Assembly: GCA_964571235.1 (NCBI GenBank)
Contig: CAZNAI010000007.1
Span: 124,001 to 188,000 of the forward strand
From: JACRAV01 sp964571235
GTDB lineage: Bacteria > Zixibacteria > MSB-5A5 > GN15 > FEB-12
Length of the DNA: 64,000 nucleotides
Reading direction: 5' to 3'
Positions 8,588 through 17,931 of this stretch are shown here, in pieces; position 1 is the stretch's first letter, and each line of letters begins with the position of its first letter. The notes under the pieces were generated by a model. The model was not told the origin of the DNA. It ran no database searches and worked only from the letters and a program-made list of their open reading frames with translations. The position numbers and the translations under genes are program-made.

Positions 8588-8718
8588 CACATTTGATGAT
8601 ACCCCTGAATTTGCTTTGGAGTCAAAATAAAAACAGGCGGTGAATAATCGAGTCCATATGCCTGACACTCGGCATCCTCAGTGATAGCAGATCGTGGGGT
8701 CGGAATTGTACCGGGAGT

Positions 8719-8863
8719 GTCGGGTTTCTTGCGCCGCACGCTTCGCGACGGCACTTCGGAACCCGACCTACATGAAGTGAACGTGTGTCCTGCGCCAGCT
8801 TGTAGGTCGGGTTCTGAGTGAGTCTGTCCGCCGAAGGTGGATCGGACGAACGAAAAACCCGAC
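8719..8863. repeat. Two facing copies of the GTAGGTCG hairpin repeat
   Basis: Copy one (8719-8771) runs GTCGGGTTTCTTG to CGGAACCCGACCTAC; copy two (8802-8863) runs GTAGGTCGGGTTCTGAG to AAAAACCCGAC with a central CTGTCCGCC...GGATCGGAC stem. It mirrors the pair at 7582-7712, so the gene between them is bracketed by similar doublets. The rest of 8588-8886 shows no gene. Confidence 0.85.
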
Positions 8864-8886
8864 ATGCCTAAAATTGTGCACACGCG

Positions 8887-9759
8887 TTAACGCGACAGCG
8901 GGTGGTCGGTTTCGACCATCTGCTCAAATAGCCGCGCCAATTTGTCAGTCAACGGCCCGGTAGTGAGGCGCCATTTTTTGCGGCCATGCGCGATTTCCGA
9001 AACTGGACTGACCAGTTTGAGCGAACTGCAGATAAATATTTCGTCGGACTCACAGACAATCTTGAGCGTCGCGCTTTGCTCAACCACCCGAATGCCAATC
9101 TGCCGCGCGACATCCATCACGGTCTTTCGAGTTGTACCATTTAAGCATCCCGCCGACAGAGGTGAGGTGTAGAGGCGATTCTTGCGAATCCAGAAGATAT
9201 TCGCCGAGGTCACCTCGGCCACTTTGCCGCTTTCGTTGATCAGAAGGGCATCGTCAAAGCCGTCAGCCAGCGCTTTACGATACGCCGCCGCCTGAATCGC
9301 ATATGACACTGTCTTGATCTGCCGGAAGATCGAATCTTGATCTACTCGAAAGTCGGAAACCTGCAACCGATATGGCCTCCCCAAGAACCGATGTTCCGAT
9401 ACGGAAATCACCACCCGCGGTTTTCCGGGACGATCCAGCCAGCGGGCGGAATCGCCGGCGGTGATTGTCAGACGAACTTTCTTAAATCGCGCCGGGTGTT
9501 TCGCCGCCGCCGAAATCAGCCACTTCCTGATTTGGGGAATACTGACCGGCAATTTCAGCCCGGTTACCTCGGCGCCATGCGCAAGGCGTTCCATGTGCCT
9601 TCGGGCGAAGATTAGTCGGTCATCTGTCGCTAGTAATGTCTCAAACAACCCCTCAGCGTACAGAAATGTGTTGTCCAGTACCGAAATGCGGGCGGCGGTT
9701 TGGCCGACAAATCTTCCGTCAATCGAGGTTACAATCTTTTGTTTTCGTTGAGCCATCAC
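8887..9759 (-). CDS. Class IV PLP-dependent aminotransferase
   Basis: 290 residues. The fold-type IV pattern is clear: an N-terminal DGRFV and ISVLDNTFLYAEGLFETLLA, the RHMERLAHGAE region, the presumed PLP lysine in QIKTVSYAIQAAAYRKA, FDDALLINESGKVAEVTSANIFWI (Glu for the pyridine nitrogen), and SAGCLNGTTRKTVMDVA. Members include branched-chain and D-amino acid aminotransferases and aminodeoxychorismate lyase (PabC). The sequence alone does not separate these; no ilv or pab genes are adjacent. The product acts in cytoplasmic amino-acid or folate metabolism. Confidence 0.88.
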   Translation of the reverse strand: MMAQRKQKIVTSIDGRFVGQTAARISVLDNTFLYAEGLFETLLATDDRLIFARRHMERLAHGAEVTGLKLPVSIPQIRKWLISAAAKHPARFKKVRLTITAGDSARWLDRPGKPRVVISVSEHRFLGRPYRLQVSDFRVDQDSIFRQIKTVSYAIQAAAYRKALADGFDDALLINESGKVAEVTSANIFWIRKNRLYTSPLSAGCLNGTTRKTVMDVARQIGIRVVEQSATLKIVCESDEIFICSSLKLVSPVSEIAHGRKKWRLTTGPLTDKLARLFEQMVETDHPLSR

Positions 9760-9852
9760 TACTCCGGAGCGCCAAAGGTAAACCCGGCAGAATCATTGTC
9801 AAGGTTTGAGGCTCATCATTGACTAATCACGTTGTGAGCCGTACTCTTTGTC

Positions 9853-11073
9853 GTGGACGCGCTGAAGATTCTGTTGGTATTTGTCGCAATTGTCTTTGCC
9901 CTCCGACGCAAACTGCCGGTCGGCCCGATTCTCTTTGGCGCAGGCCTGCTGTTGGCCCTGCTTTATCAACTTCCGATTTCCAAGCTCGCTAACGGTTACC
10001 TTGAACTGGTCACTTCGATTCGATTTCTCTCACTGACTGCGGTCATTGTGCTGGTCACTATACTCGGCCGGCTACTGCAATCGCTTGGATATCTTAACCG
10101 TCTCGCGTCTGCTTTTCGCGGCTTGTGGGGGGGAGAGCGGACCGCGGCGATGGTTTTACCGCCGGTGGTGGGACTTATGCCAATGCCGGGTGGTGCACTA
10201 CTTTCGGCGCCGCTGGTTGGCCAGGCGATGGCCGATCACAAATACACTCCCGAACTGCGCACCGCTACTAACTATTGGTTTCGCCATGTGGTCGAGTTCT
10301 CGTGGCCGGTCTATCCCGGAATCATATTGACTGAAGCGATCACTCATGTGCCGATAGGACAAGTGGCACTTCTGCAACTTCCGCTTGCACTGTCGATGGC
10401 GATTCTCGGGTATTTCTTCTTTGGCCGAAAAATCGATACCGGTTCCGCAGTACATGTTAAACTCAGTCAGACGCTTCTTGGCTTTGTCGGAGCGATTTGG
10501 CCGATAGGTGTGGCGATTAGCATTTACGCAATCGTTCGCTGTGATATGTCGCTGGCCGTTTTGGCCGCGTTGATATTGCTTGTGATCATTGCTCGGCCCA
10601 AAGCCAGTGAGCTGTTTGTCGCAATCAAAGAGGGGACCTCATACAAGCTTGTCTTCATGGTTTTCGGAATCCTGTCGTTTCAGACTGTGCTTGAACTGTC
10701 TGGCGCGATCAAATCGATCCCGGCCATGGCGGCCGCAATTCACCTACCACCGGCGGTGGTAATCTTCATTGTCTGTTTCACCGTCGGCATTCTCACCGGT
10801 ATGACCGCCGCTTTTGTCGGGTTGGGATACTCACTGCTGGCCGGCTTCATCTACCAGCCGGTGATCCATCCGGAGTACATGTTACTGGCCTATGCCTCCG
10901 GGTACATCGGGATGATGCTCGCCCCGACTCACCTTTGCCTGATTCTGACCAACGACCACTTCGGCTCCGACTTGGGCAAGGTCTACCGGCTGGTTATCCC
11001 CGGCATGATCCTCATGACCGCCCTGTCGTTTCTGATCTCATTTTCCCCTTGGCCCGCAACCACCGTTCATTAA
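9853..11073 (+). CDS. DUF401-family integral membrane transporter
   Basis: 406 residues from a GTG start. About ten hydrophobic segments, with the conserved LMPMPGGALLSAPLV motif and FVGLGYSLLAGFIYQP, match the DUF401 family of the ion-transporter superfamily (related to CitM/gluconate-type permeases). GMMLAPTHLCLILTNDHF near the C-terminus is a second conserved half-repeat motif. Substrate unknown. No tight operon partner; the next gene starts 188 bases on. Confidence 0.85.
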   Translation: MDALKILLVFVAIVFALRRKLPVGPILFGAGLLLALLYQLPISKLANGYLELVTSIRFLSLTAVIVLVTILGRLLQSLGYLNRLASAFRGLWGGERTAAMVLPPVVGLMPMPGGALLSAPLVGQAMADHKYTPELRTATNYWFRHVVEFSWPVYPGIILTEAITHVPIGQVALLQLPLALSMAILGYFFFGRKIDTGSAVHVKLSQTLLGFVGAIWPIGVAISIYAIVRCDMSLAVLAALILLVIIARPKASELFVAIKEGTSYKLVFMVFGILSFQTVLELSGAIKSIPAMAAAIHLPPAVVIFIVCFTVGILTGMTAAFVGLGYSLLAGFIYQPVIHPEYMLLAYASGYIGMMLAPTHLCLILTNDHFGSDLGKVYRLVIPGMILMTALSFLISFSPWPATTVH

Positions 11074-11095
11074 GTGATTGTGAAACAATTAGTTG

Positions 11096-11215
11096 TATAA
11101 TTTATCTAATTTAACGGTTGCGGTGCCCGCCCGGCAGGTTGTCTTTTTCAGTAACTAACGAGCCGATACTGAATTAGAATGACGTACGGACTGGAAGAAC
11201 CCGGAACTTTTCCGG
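11096..11215 (+). promoter_or_regulatory. Candidate promoter and palindrome upstream of the ECF sigma gene
   Basis: A TATAAT (11096-11101) without a convincing -35 and a perfect palindrome CCGGAA-CTT-TTCCGG (11201-11215) lie in the 188-base gap before the sigma factor. The palindrome contains GGAAC, the usual -35 of ECF promoters, and could be an autoregulatory site. This is inference from sequence only. Confidence 0.35.
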
Positions 11216-11261
11216 TATTAAAGGGTAGATACCTATAGAAACCCGAAACAGTAGGGATAGC

Positions 11262-11864
11262 ATGGCCAAGGAAACCGAGAAAGAGATCGATTTTACGCTG
11301 ATGCGGGCGGTTCAGAACGGCGACATGGTGGCGTTCAACACCCTGGTCGACCGGTACAAAGACCGGCTCATGAATGTCATCGGCCGTATGCTCTCGTCGA
11401 CGGAAGAAGCTGAGGATATCGTGCAGGAGACTTTCGTGCGCGTCTATCAGCACCGTCAGTCGTTCAATTTCCAGCACTGTTTATCAACCTGGATCTACAC
11501 AATCGGCCTCAATTTGGCCCGCAACGAATTGCGCAAGCGCAGAAAATTCAAATTCTTCGATATCACCGATATGACCGGCAACGAAGCCGAACTTTCAGTC
11601 GAAATGAAAATGCCGACCCGCTTGCCGGAGACAATCGACGCGGCGGTCAAGCAGTTGCCGGCCCGGTATCGCGAGGCATTTATTCTACGCGATGTCGAGG
11701 AGATGCCGTATGAAGAGGTCGCCAAAGTTTTAGATGTGCCGTTGGGTACAGTCAAGTCGCGCGTCAATCGCGCCCGCTTGATGCTACGAGATTTGTTATT
11801 ACCAAAGATGGAGGAATACAATGCACTGTCGAAGAGTACGCTCTTACCTGTCAGCATTCTCTAA
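11262..11864 (+). CDS. ECF-type RNA polymerase sigma factor
   Basis: 200 residues. Region 2 occupies about 10-90 (DMVAFNTLVDRYKDRL, EEAEDIVQETFVRVYQH, LSTWIYTIGLNLARNELRKRR), and region 4 about 125-185 (LPARYREAFILRDVEEMPYE, then PLGTVKSRVNRAR). No extra domains. The sequence looks like the RpoE/SigW branch. The anti-sigma gene overlaps its last 44 bases, a strong sign of stoichiometric coupling. It heads a six-gene run ending with TamA/BamA, so it probably drives its own envelope-assembly operon. Confidence 0.96.
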   Translation: MAKETEKEIDFTLMRAVQNGDMVAFNTLVDRYKDRLMNVIGRMLSSTEEAEDIVQETFVRVYQHRQSFNFQHCLSTWIYTIGLNLARNELRKRRKFKFFDITDMTGNEAELSVEMKMPTRLPETIDAAVKQLPARYREAFILRDVEEMPYEEVAKVLDVPLGTVKSRVNRARLMLRDLLLPKMEEYNALSKSTLLPVSIL

Positions 11865-12504
11865 TGACGAGCTGACCGGAGCGGTACTTCGCGAGGTGCG
11901 AGAGCACCTGTCGAATTGCCGTGAGTGTCGTAGCGAGGAGGCGGTCTACCGCTCGGTTCGGCTGGCAACCAAGCAGTTGCCGAGCCGTCATCTGAGCGCC
12001 GACTTCAACGCCCGCATCTTAGACCGGGTAGCCAAAGAAAGATTCGCCGAAACCCGCAACAAAGCGTATTTGCCCAAAGCGGCGCCGAGCATTCTCTGGC
12101 GGCGCTTGGTACCGGTGCTTTCATCGGCGGCCGTTATTGCGCTGGTCGCCATCGGTGTCGCCCAGTTCAAAACAGGCAACGGTTCCAATTTGGCCAGTCT
12201 GCCCGCGCCGGTCGAAATCGGTCAGAACAATGACTATCTGACTGTTCAACCGCTGGCCCGCGATTGGTCGCTGGACAATCATCTGGCCCAGACCGATCGA
12301 ATTTCGAATCTGACCAGTTCGATGACCCAGCCGTTTGATCGCTCGGCCTCGTTGGCTGGTTCCCGTAGCTCTACCAACGGCGTCTGGGTGCGCGATCCCC
12401 GCCTGCCCGGCATGATCTTCCTGTATCGGGTTCGCCCGGTGGTGCGGACAAATAATTCAACGGCCGTCAACGCCTCGTATAAGGAGAGCGACAAGGTATA
12501 TTGA
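11821..12504 (+). CDS. Membrane-anchored zinc-finger anti-sigma factor
   Basis: 227 residues. The N-terminal HX3CX2C zinc motif is H29, C33, C36, with C3 nearby (MHCRRVRSYLSAF; REHLSNCRECRSE), the anti-sigma ZAS/zf-HC2 domain that binds ECF sigma factors. One transmembrane segment lies at about 97-118 (SSAAVIALVAIGVAQF), followed by a periplasmic tail of about 110 residues. It starts inside the sigma gene (44-base overlap) and ends in overlap with the HtrA-like gene. By analogy with RseA it would hold the sigma factor at the membrane until cleaved. Confidence 0.9.
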   Translation: MHCRRVRSYLSAFSNDELTGAVLREVREHLSNCRECRSEEAVYRSVRLATKQLPSRHLSADFNARILDRVAKERFAETRNKAYLPKAAPSILWRRLVPVLSSAAVIALVAIGVAQFKTGNGSNLASLPAPVEIGQNNDYLTVQPLARDWSLDNHLAQTDRISNLTSSMTQPFDRSASLAGSRSSTNGVWVRDPRLPGMIFLYRVRPVVRTNNSTAVNASYKESDKVY

Positions 12505-13688
12505 TCATGATTTCGCAATCATGGACGGCCGCCCGAAAGAAGCTCTTCGTCATCTTTCTGGCGGCCGTTCTTGCCCCCACAGTATCAGCCGACGACTCGC
12601 CCCTGGCGCAAGTATCAGCCGGCATGCACGACCTAATCTATCGGTTGTCGCGCTCAGTCGTTTCTGTCGAGGCGACTCGCTCGGTCTCGGGCCTCCTTCC
12701 CGGATTCCCCGGTCAAATAGTGCAGTCAACCGCCAGCACAGGGTTGGTCTGCGATACTGCCGGTCACATCCTGGTCAGCGCCTCTTCGGTAATCGGATAC
12801 GATCAAATTCAAATTGCGGGCGAGGATCGCTCACTGCCCGGACGAATCGTCGCCATCGATTATCAAAATGACATGGCTCTGCTTTCCACTTCTATTCCGG
12901 TGGGCCACCCGGTTGCCGAGATGACAAGCCGAGGCGGTTGTGTCGGCCAGATGATCCTTTCGCTGGCCAGTGTTGGCGGATCACGCGCCTCGCCATCTAT
13001 TGGGTTTTGCGCCGGGTGTCGAACTGATGGGCTTCTGCAATTTTCGCTCGCCGCCTCGCCGTCGAGTGTGGGCGGCGGAATATTTGATATGTCCGGTAAA
13101 TTGCTCGGCGTGATAATCGGGCAACCTGACAATCCCGCGTCGCAAACGGCCGCACTCCCTGCCCACAAGCTCCCTGAAATCATCAACTATCTGCTCGAAA
13201 AGGGAACCCGGTGGGCCGGATTTGCCGGAGTCGCCACCCGCTGGACTCAGATCAATCCGCCTATCGAATTGAGTTCCGGCGATCAGCGTCTTGCCAATTT
13301 TGGCAAGGCGGAACTAATCGACCACGGCGTTGTCATCACTGCGGTGCTCAATGGCTCGCCGGCGGCCAAGGCCGGCATTATTCCGGGTGATCTGATCATC
13401 TCAATCGACGACCAGCAGGTTGATTCGCCCGACGATGTCGCCCGGATTATCACCGCCCTTACACCCGGCACAATCGTGGCCTTCAAAGTGCTACGCCATG
13501 ACCGATTCTTGAGCGTTCGCGTTCTGGTGGAGGCGCGCCCGTCTCAATTGCTCGCCGAATCGGCCCGCTCACAGGGCACGTACCGTCGCGATGCCAACTC
13601 CCGCACGACCGACTCTCTGCTTGAGGTACTCTCTCGGTTGCGCGACGAGGTCTCCAAAGTCGAGCAACGACTTAGGTCAATCGACTAA
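12501..13688 (+). CDS. HtrA/DegS-like protein with PDZ domain, catalytic His and Ser lost
   Basis: 395 residues counted from a TTG at 12501 that overlaps the anti-sigma stop; ATG 12507 is an equally good start. A signal peptide (KKLFVIFLAAVLAPTVSA) leads to a trypsin-like domain (about 40-225). The Asp of the triad is kept (D124 in YQNDMALL). The His position in the GHILVSASSVIG block is S95, and the GNSGG serine block reads SPSSVGGG, with V190 at the nucleophile. The PDZ domain (about 275-345) is intact: VVITAVLNGSPAAKAGI, PGDLIISIDDQQVDS. A C-terminal coiled coil ends it. Probably a periplasmic sensor or scaffold, not a protease. Confidence 0.85.
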   Translation: MIMISQSWTAARKKLFVIFLAAVLAPTVSADDSPLAQVSAGMHDLIYRLSRSVVSVEATRSVSGLLPGFPGQIVQSTASTGLVCDTAGHILVSASSVIGYDQIQIAGEDRSLPGRIVAIDYQNDMALLSTSIPVGHPVAEMTSRGGCVGQMILSLASVGGSRASPSIGFCAGCRTDGLLQFSLAASPSSVGGGIFDMSGKLLGVIIGQPDNPASQTAALPAHKLPEIINYLLEKGTRWAGFAGVATRWTQINPPIELSSGDQRLANFGKAELIDHGVVITAVLNGSPAAKAGIIPGDLIISIDDQQVDSPDDVARIITALTPGTIVAFKVLRHDRFLSVRVLVEARPSQLLAESARSQGTYRRDANSRTTDSLLEVLSRLRDEVSKVEQRLRSID

Positions 13689-13690
13689 GT

Positions 13691-14398
13691 TTGAAATTGC
13701 CTTACGGTCAACCGGTTTCATACCTTGACCGGATGATCGAAAAATCCCCTTCACAACTGGTATCGAATCAGATTCGCCACCTGCCATCGGAAGGCTCTAC
13801 CCGCTACCGCGCTTTGGCAATCTTCTCTGCAGTCGTGGCGCTGGGGGATGACGACACGCTCGGCGGCGCTATCGCCTCTCTTAAAGTGTGTGGGGTCCCG
13901 CGCACCGAACTCTATGAAATCATTCTGCAGTCATATCTCTTTTTGGGCTTTCCCCGGACGCTGATCGCCGCCGAGGCCCTTTCAATCCATTGGCCTGCTC
14001 CGGCCGATCCCTATCGTGCCTCGAAAGGTACTGAATATGAGGAATGGAAGGTCAGGGGAGAAGAACTGTATAAGAAAGTGTATGGCAACAACGCGAGTCG
14101 TTTGCAGGATCGGGTCACTTCGTTTGCCCCGGAAATTTTCGACTGGATGATTGCCGAGGGATATGGCAAGGTGCTTTCGCGCCCCGGACTGGGGATAGTT
14201 GAGCGCGAGCTGGCAGTGGTTGCCGCTCTGATCGTGGAGAACCGGCCAAAACAACTCATGTCGCACTTGCGGGGCGCAATGCTGGTCGGTGCTACTAACG
14301 ATCAAATCACAGCGGTGATTGGCGACCTTGAATCAATCGCTCCGATCGGCGCCGCGGTGGCTCGCCGTCTGGCCGACCAACTCGGTGTACGCTTGTGA
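13691..14398 (+). CDS. Carboxymuconolactone decarboxylase-like (AhpD-fold) protein
   Basis: 235 residues from a TTG two bases after the HtrA-like stop; ATG 13733 is an alternative. Two all-helical CMD-type halves are visible: ELYEIILQSYLFLGFPRTLIAAEA (first half) and ERELAVVAALIVENR with HLRGAMLVGATNDQI (second half). The CxxC of AhpD is absent, so peroxidase-type chemistry is unlikely. Function in this operon is unknown. It overlaps the TamB gene by four bases, which ties it to outer-membrane assembly or stress handling. Confidence 0.8.
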   Translation: MKLPYGQPVSYLDRMIEKSPSQLVSNQIRHLPSEGSTRYRALAIFSAVVALGDDDTLGGAIASLKVCGVPRTELYEIILQSYLFLGFPRTLIAAEALSIHWPAPADPYRASKGTEYEEWKVRGEELYKKVYGNNASRLQDRVTSFAPEIFDWMIAEGYGKVLSRPGLGIVERELAVVAALIVENRPKQLMSHLRGAMLVGATNDQITAVIGDLESIAPIGAAVARRLADQLGVRL

Positions 14399-17300
14399 AA
14401 CTCTGGAAGAAAATGATTCTCTCGCTGATTGCGTTGAGTCTTTTGGTAATAGGCGCCGGATGGGTCTATCTCTTTCCGATGAGAGGGCTCGAGTCAATTG
14501 TAAATCGCAAACTCAACTCGCTATTGGCTAAACGAAGCGGCTTCCAGGTCACGATCGGCCGGATCGGCGGCGATGTCATCAACGGCATGACCTTCGACTC
14601 TGTGACAGTCACTTATGGCGACTCGTCCAATCACTTCGAAACCGCAACTGCCACCAAAGTGACGGTCACCTACGCCATCTCCAACCTCTGGCATCGCGAC
14701 CTGCGCTTCACGATGGTCCAGATCGACTCACTCGATATCCATGTCAAACTCGATTCATCCGGTCGCTTTCTCCCCAAGTTTGTAACTACCGAAGGAATTC
14801 CCGGCGGCACATCTGAACCACCGGCTTTTTACATAGGCACTTTCTTGCTCAACGACGCTTCGCTCAACTACGCCCGCCGAACCGACACACTCAATCTGTC
14901 GCACCTTGGCCTCTCCGCCTCCTTTCAGATCGAAAGTGGGACATATGCCCTCAATATTCAGCGGCTCGCGCTGGTCTCAAAGGCACCGTCGGTGATCGTC
15001 AAGGATGCCGGAGGAAAGCTGACCTATGCCAACGGCAATCTCATTTTTGAGAATCTGAAACTGCTCGCCGACAGCACGACCGTGGAGCTCAGCGGGCTGG
15101 TCAGTCCGTCGGAGAAAATTGGCTCAGTCGAACTAAAGGCCGATCAACTCGATTTGGCCGATTTGAAGAAATTCGGCGGCCCCTCGCTCAGTGGTGTGGT
15201 CGATCTCGATGGTCAGGTCGGGCGTGATTCCAGCGGCATCCGAGGACGCGTTCATGTGGCGGGACAATTCCTGCAAATGGAACTCAACGACATCTCCTCG
15301 GATTTTCGTTTCTCCGACAACGTGTTGTATCTCGATAGCGTCGCCGGCACCTGGTTTGACTCCTGTGCCGTCACCGCGCGTGCAGAACTTGATTTCGGCG
15401 AGACACCCGAGCGATATAACGCAAATATTGATATTTCGCATTTCAATCTAAAGCGGATGGTCCCCAAGTCATTCAATTCAGATTTGAGCGGCACTATCGC
15501 GCTGTCGGGCTCGGGCCTGCGCAACAAGGATCTTTCGCTTAATTTGGATCTCGCGGTTGCCAATTCGACTTTCGACGTCTACCCAATCGAAGAAGCGCAT
15601 GGAAAACTGAATGTAACCGTAGACTCGATCAGTTTTATCGACCACTTTGCCGTCCGATACGAAGAGAACTGGCTTACCGCCACCGGCAAAGTAGAATACA
15701 GCGGAGATATGTCGCTCGCGGTCACCGGCGAGATTGCCCGCCTTGACCGGTACACCGGCGACTTCTTCATCAAGGAACCAGCAGGTCGTTGCCGTCTGAA
15801 TGGTTCAATTAGCGGAAGGACATCCGACCCATCTGTAAGCGGTCACTTTTCATCCGATTCACTCTGGCTCTATGGTCTGTTTTCTACCGACGCACGTTCA
15901 GTGCTTTTCATTGACCATTTCTTTACTCGACCGTCTGGACTCGTAACATGCCGTTTGGATTCCGGCACAGCGTGGGATATTCCGTATGATTCCATCGTCG
16001 CGACCATGCGTATCGATTCTGGTCACGTCCTGATCGATAGTCTGTTCACCGAAAACTCTTACTCAGCAATTTCAGTGCGCGGCGATCTCTGGTATGAACC
16101 GTATCCGTCGCAACTGCGGCTCGATTCGCTGAGTTGGACCCTGTTTAGCCAGCGCTTTACAAATGCCGGACCGGTGGCAGTGGAAATTGATAGTGCCGGG
16201 TACAATATCAAAGCAGGCACACTCTCCGACGGCCACGGCCGATTCGGACTCACCGGGCGAATAAATTACGACGAATCGTTAGCGACCAGTCTCGATCTTC
16301 GCAACGCCCAACTTGAGCCATGGGTGCACTTGTTCCGGGGCGATCTGCCGGTCACAGCCCTCGCTGACTGCAGGATAGATTTGCGCGGAAATCTTGATCA
16401 CCCGCAGTTTGCCGCCCACGGCAGGCTCGATTCGCTGACCTACAAAGAGCTAGGGCTTGGAAACGTCGGCTTTGGTGTCCGATACGATGATCGCAAGATG
16501 ACTATCGACTCGGTCGTGGTCAGATCTAATCCCGGCATCTATCGCGCCGATGGAACTCTGTTTGTCGACTTAGCACTGACCAAACGCCCAATCGAGCGAC
16601 TGCCAAAACTGCCGATGTCGCTTTCAGTTTCGATGCAGGATACAGTCTTCAATTTGGTCTACATGTTTCTGCCTTCAGTTGAAGATTTGGAGGGAAAATT
16701 CCAGGCGGCCTTTAATTTGACAGGCACACCGGCCGAGCCGCATCTCGATGGTCGCGCCTGGATAACGGGAGGACGGCTGAAATATTTCGATTTGCGCGAC
16801 ACCATCCGCACCGACTCGGCCGAAGTCTCAATGACCGACAATCAAATCATCCTTGATAAAGTGAGTCTGTATGTCAATGACTATCGCCGGAAAGGCACAC
16901 GGTCGTGGGCGGTTCTCGACGGCGGACTCATAGTCAAATCGCTTGATTCGCTCTACTACGACGTCGATGTCTCGCTCCCGAAAGAATTCCCGTTCAGGTA
17001 CGAACTGGACGACATAGTCGGGGTCGCCGAAGGGGAGCTCCATGTCGAAGGCGACAACATTCCCAAAGTCACCGGCGATATGCGCCTGACCACCATGCGA
17101 TACAGCGCCGAGTTTGCCCGAGCGGGGGAGGGGTCGCCGCTCATGCAATCGCTCAATACCGGCGATTCGTGGGATATAGATATCAATTTCGATATCCCGT
17201 CGAACTACTGGATCAAGAACGCCGATGTCGACGCCGAGCTTTCCGGGACAATCAACTTGATTCGTGAGCGTGGTAATTACAGGTTTGTCGGCGACATGAC

Positions 17301-17925
17301 TTTTTTGCGTGGCAAAGGATTTCTCTTCGACAAGACATTTCGGATCGAATCCGGAAGCGGCGTGACTTTTGAAGATATCGAGTATCTGAATCCCCGGCTG
17401 GACATCACTGCCTCCACTCGCATACCGGGACAGCGCCGTGAAAATGATTCCACGCGCGAGGATATCGAACTGTGCGTGCATGTCACCGGCACACTCGAAC
17501 AACCGCAAATTGATCCCTGCCCCGGCTCGGCGTTCAGCTCCGGAGACATACTGCCTTTGATCGTTGCCAACTACTACTCGTCAGATACTGCGGCCGCTTC
17601 CGGTCAATTTGCCAGTCGGGCCCTCGATTACTTGTCACGACCATTGTCACAGGCCGGTGAACGGGGACTGCGACGCCTGGGGATAGGTGTTGAAACGTTT
17701 GAAATCGATCCCGGAGCCAGTGGTGAGCTTGATCCTTCAAAGTCAAAGTACACGCTCGGAATCTCGCCCTGGCAAAGAGTATACCTTGTCGGAAACTACT
17801 CCGGGCTTACTAATAAGGCGGCGTTTGGATTTGAGTACCGACTCAATAAGTCATTCCTTCTCGAAGGTCGCCGCGACGAATACGATCTGTATCACCTCAA
17901 TCTCCAACTGCATTGGGAGTTGTAA
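14395..17925 (+). CDS. tamB: TamB-like translocation/assembly module protein
   Basis: 1176 residues from a GTG that overlaps the previous stop. One N-terminal membrane anchor (KMILSLIALSLLVIGAGWVYLF) is followed by a very long repetitive beta-strand region and a C-terminal DUF490/TamB domain (about 850-1176; DINFDIPSNYWIKNADVDAE, YRFVGDMTFLRGKGFLFDKTF, PRLDITASTRIPG). TamB spans the periplasm and works with an Omp85 protein in outer-membrane protein insertion or phospholipid transport to the outer membrane. The Omp85 gene follows after six bases, which supports the assignment. Confidence 0.92.
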   Translation: MKLWKKMILSLIALSLLVIGAGWVYLFPMRGLESIVNRKLNSLLAKRSGFQVTIGRIGGDVINGMTFDSVTVTYGDSSNHFETATATKVTVTYAISNLWHRDLRFTMVQIDSLDIHVKLDSSGRFLPKFVTTEGIPGGTSEPPAFYIGTFLLNDASLNYARRTDTLNLSHLGLSASFQIESGTYALNIQRLALVSKAPSVIVKDAGGKLTYANGNLIFENLKLLADSTTVELSGLVSPSEKIGSVELKADQLDLADLKKFGGPSLSGVVDLDGQVGRDSSGIRGRVHVAGQFLQMELNDISSDFRFSDNVLYLDSVAGTWFDSCAVTARAELDFGETPERYNANIDISHFNLKRMVPKSFNSDLSGTIALSGSGLRNKDLSLNLDLAVANSTFDVYPIEEAHGKLNVTVDSISFIDHFAVRYEENWLTATGKVEYSGDMSLAVTGEIARLDRYTGDFFIKEPAGRCRLNGSISGRTSDPSVSGHFSSDSLWLYGLFSTDARSVLFIDHFFTRPSGLVTCRLDSGTAWDIPYDSIVATMRIDSGHVLIDSLFTENSYSAISVRGDLWYEPYPSQLRLDSLSWTLFSQRFTNAGPVAVEIDSAGYNIKAGTLSDGHGRFGLTGRINYDESLATSLDLRNAQLEPWVHLFRGDLPVTALADCRIDLRGNLDHPQFAAHGRLDSLTYKELGLGNVGFGVRYDDRKMTIDSVVVRSNPGIYRADGTLFVDLALTKRPIERLPKLPMSLSVSMQDTVFNLVYMFLPSVEDLEGKFQAAFNLTGTPAEPHLDGRAWITGGRLKYFDLRDTIRTDSAEVSMTDNQIILDKVSLYVNDYRRKGTRSWAVLDGGLIVKSLDSLYYDVDVSLPKEFPFRYELDDIVGVAEGELHVEGDNIPKVTGDMRLTTMRYSAEFARAGEGSPLMQSLNTGDSWDIDINFDIPSNYWIKNADVDAELSGTINLIRERGNYRFVGDMTFLRGKGFLFDKTFRIESGSGVTFEDIEYLNPRLDITASTRIPGQRRENDSTREDIELCVHVTGTLEQPQIDPCPGSAFSSGDILPLIVANYYSSDTAAASGQFASRALDYLSRPLSQAGERGLRRLGIGVETFEIDPGASGELDPSKSKYTLGISPWQRVYLVGNYSGLTNKAAFGFEYRLNKSFLLEGRRDEYDLYHLNLQLHWEL

Positions 17926-17931
17926 ACACCG

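Noticed and set aside
16828..17508. 226-residue minus-strand frame within tamB
   Set aside because: Antisense of TamB coding sequence; shadow frame.
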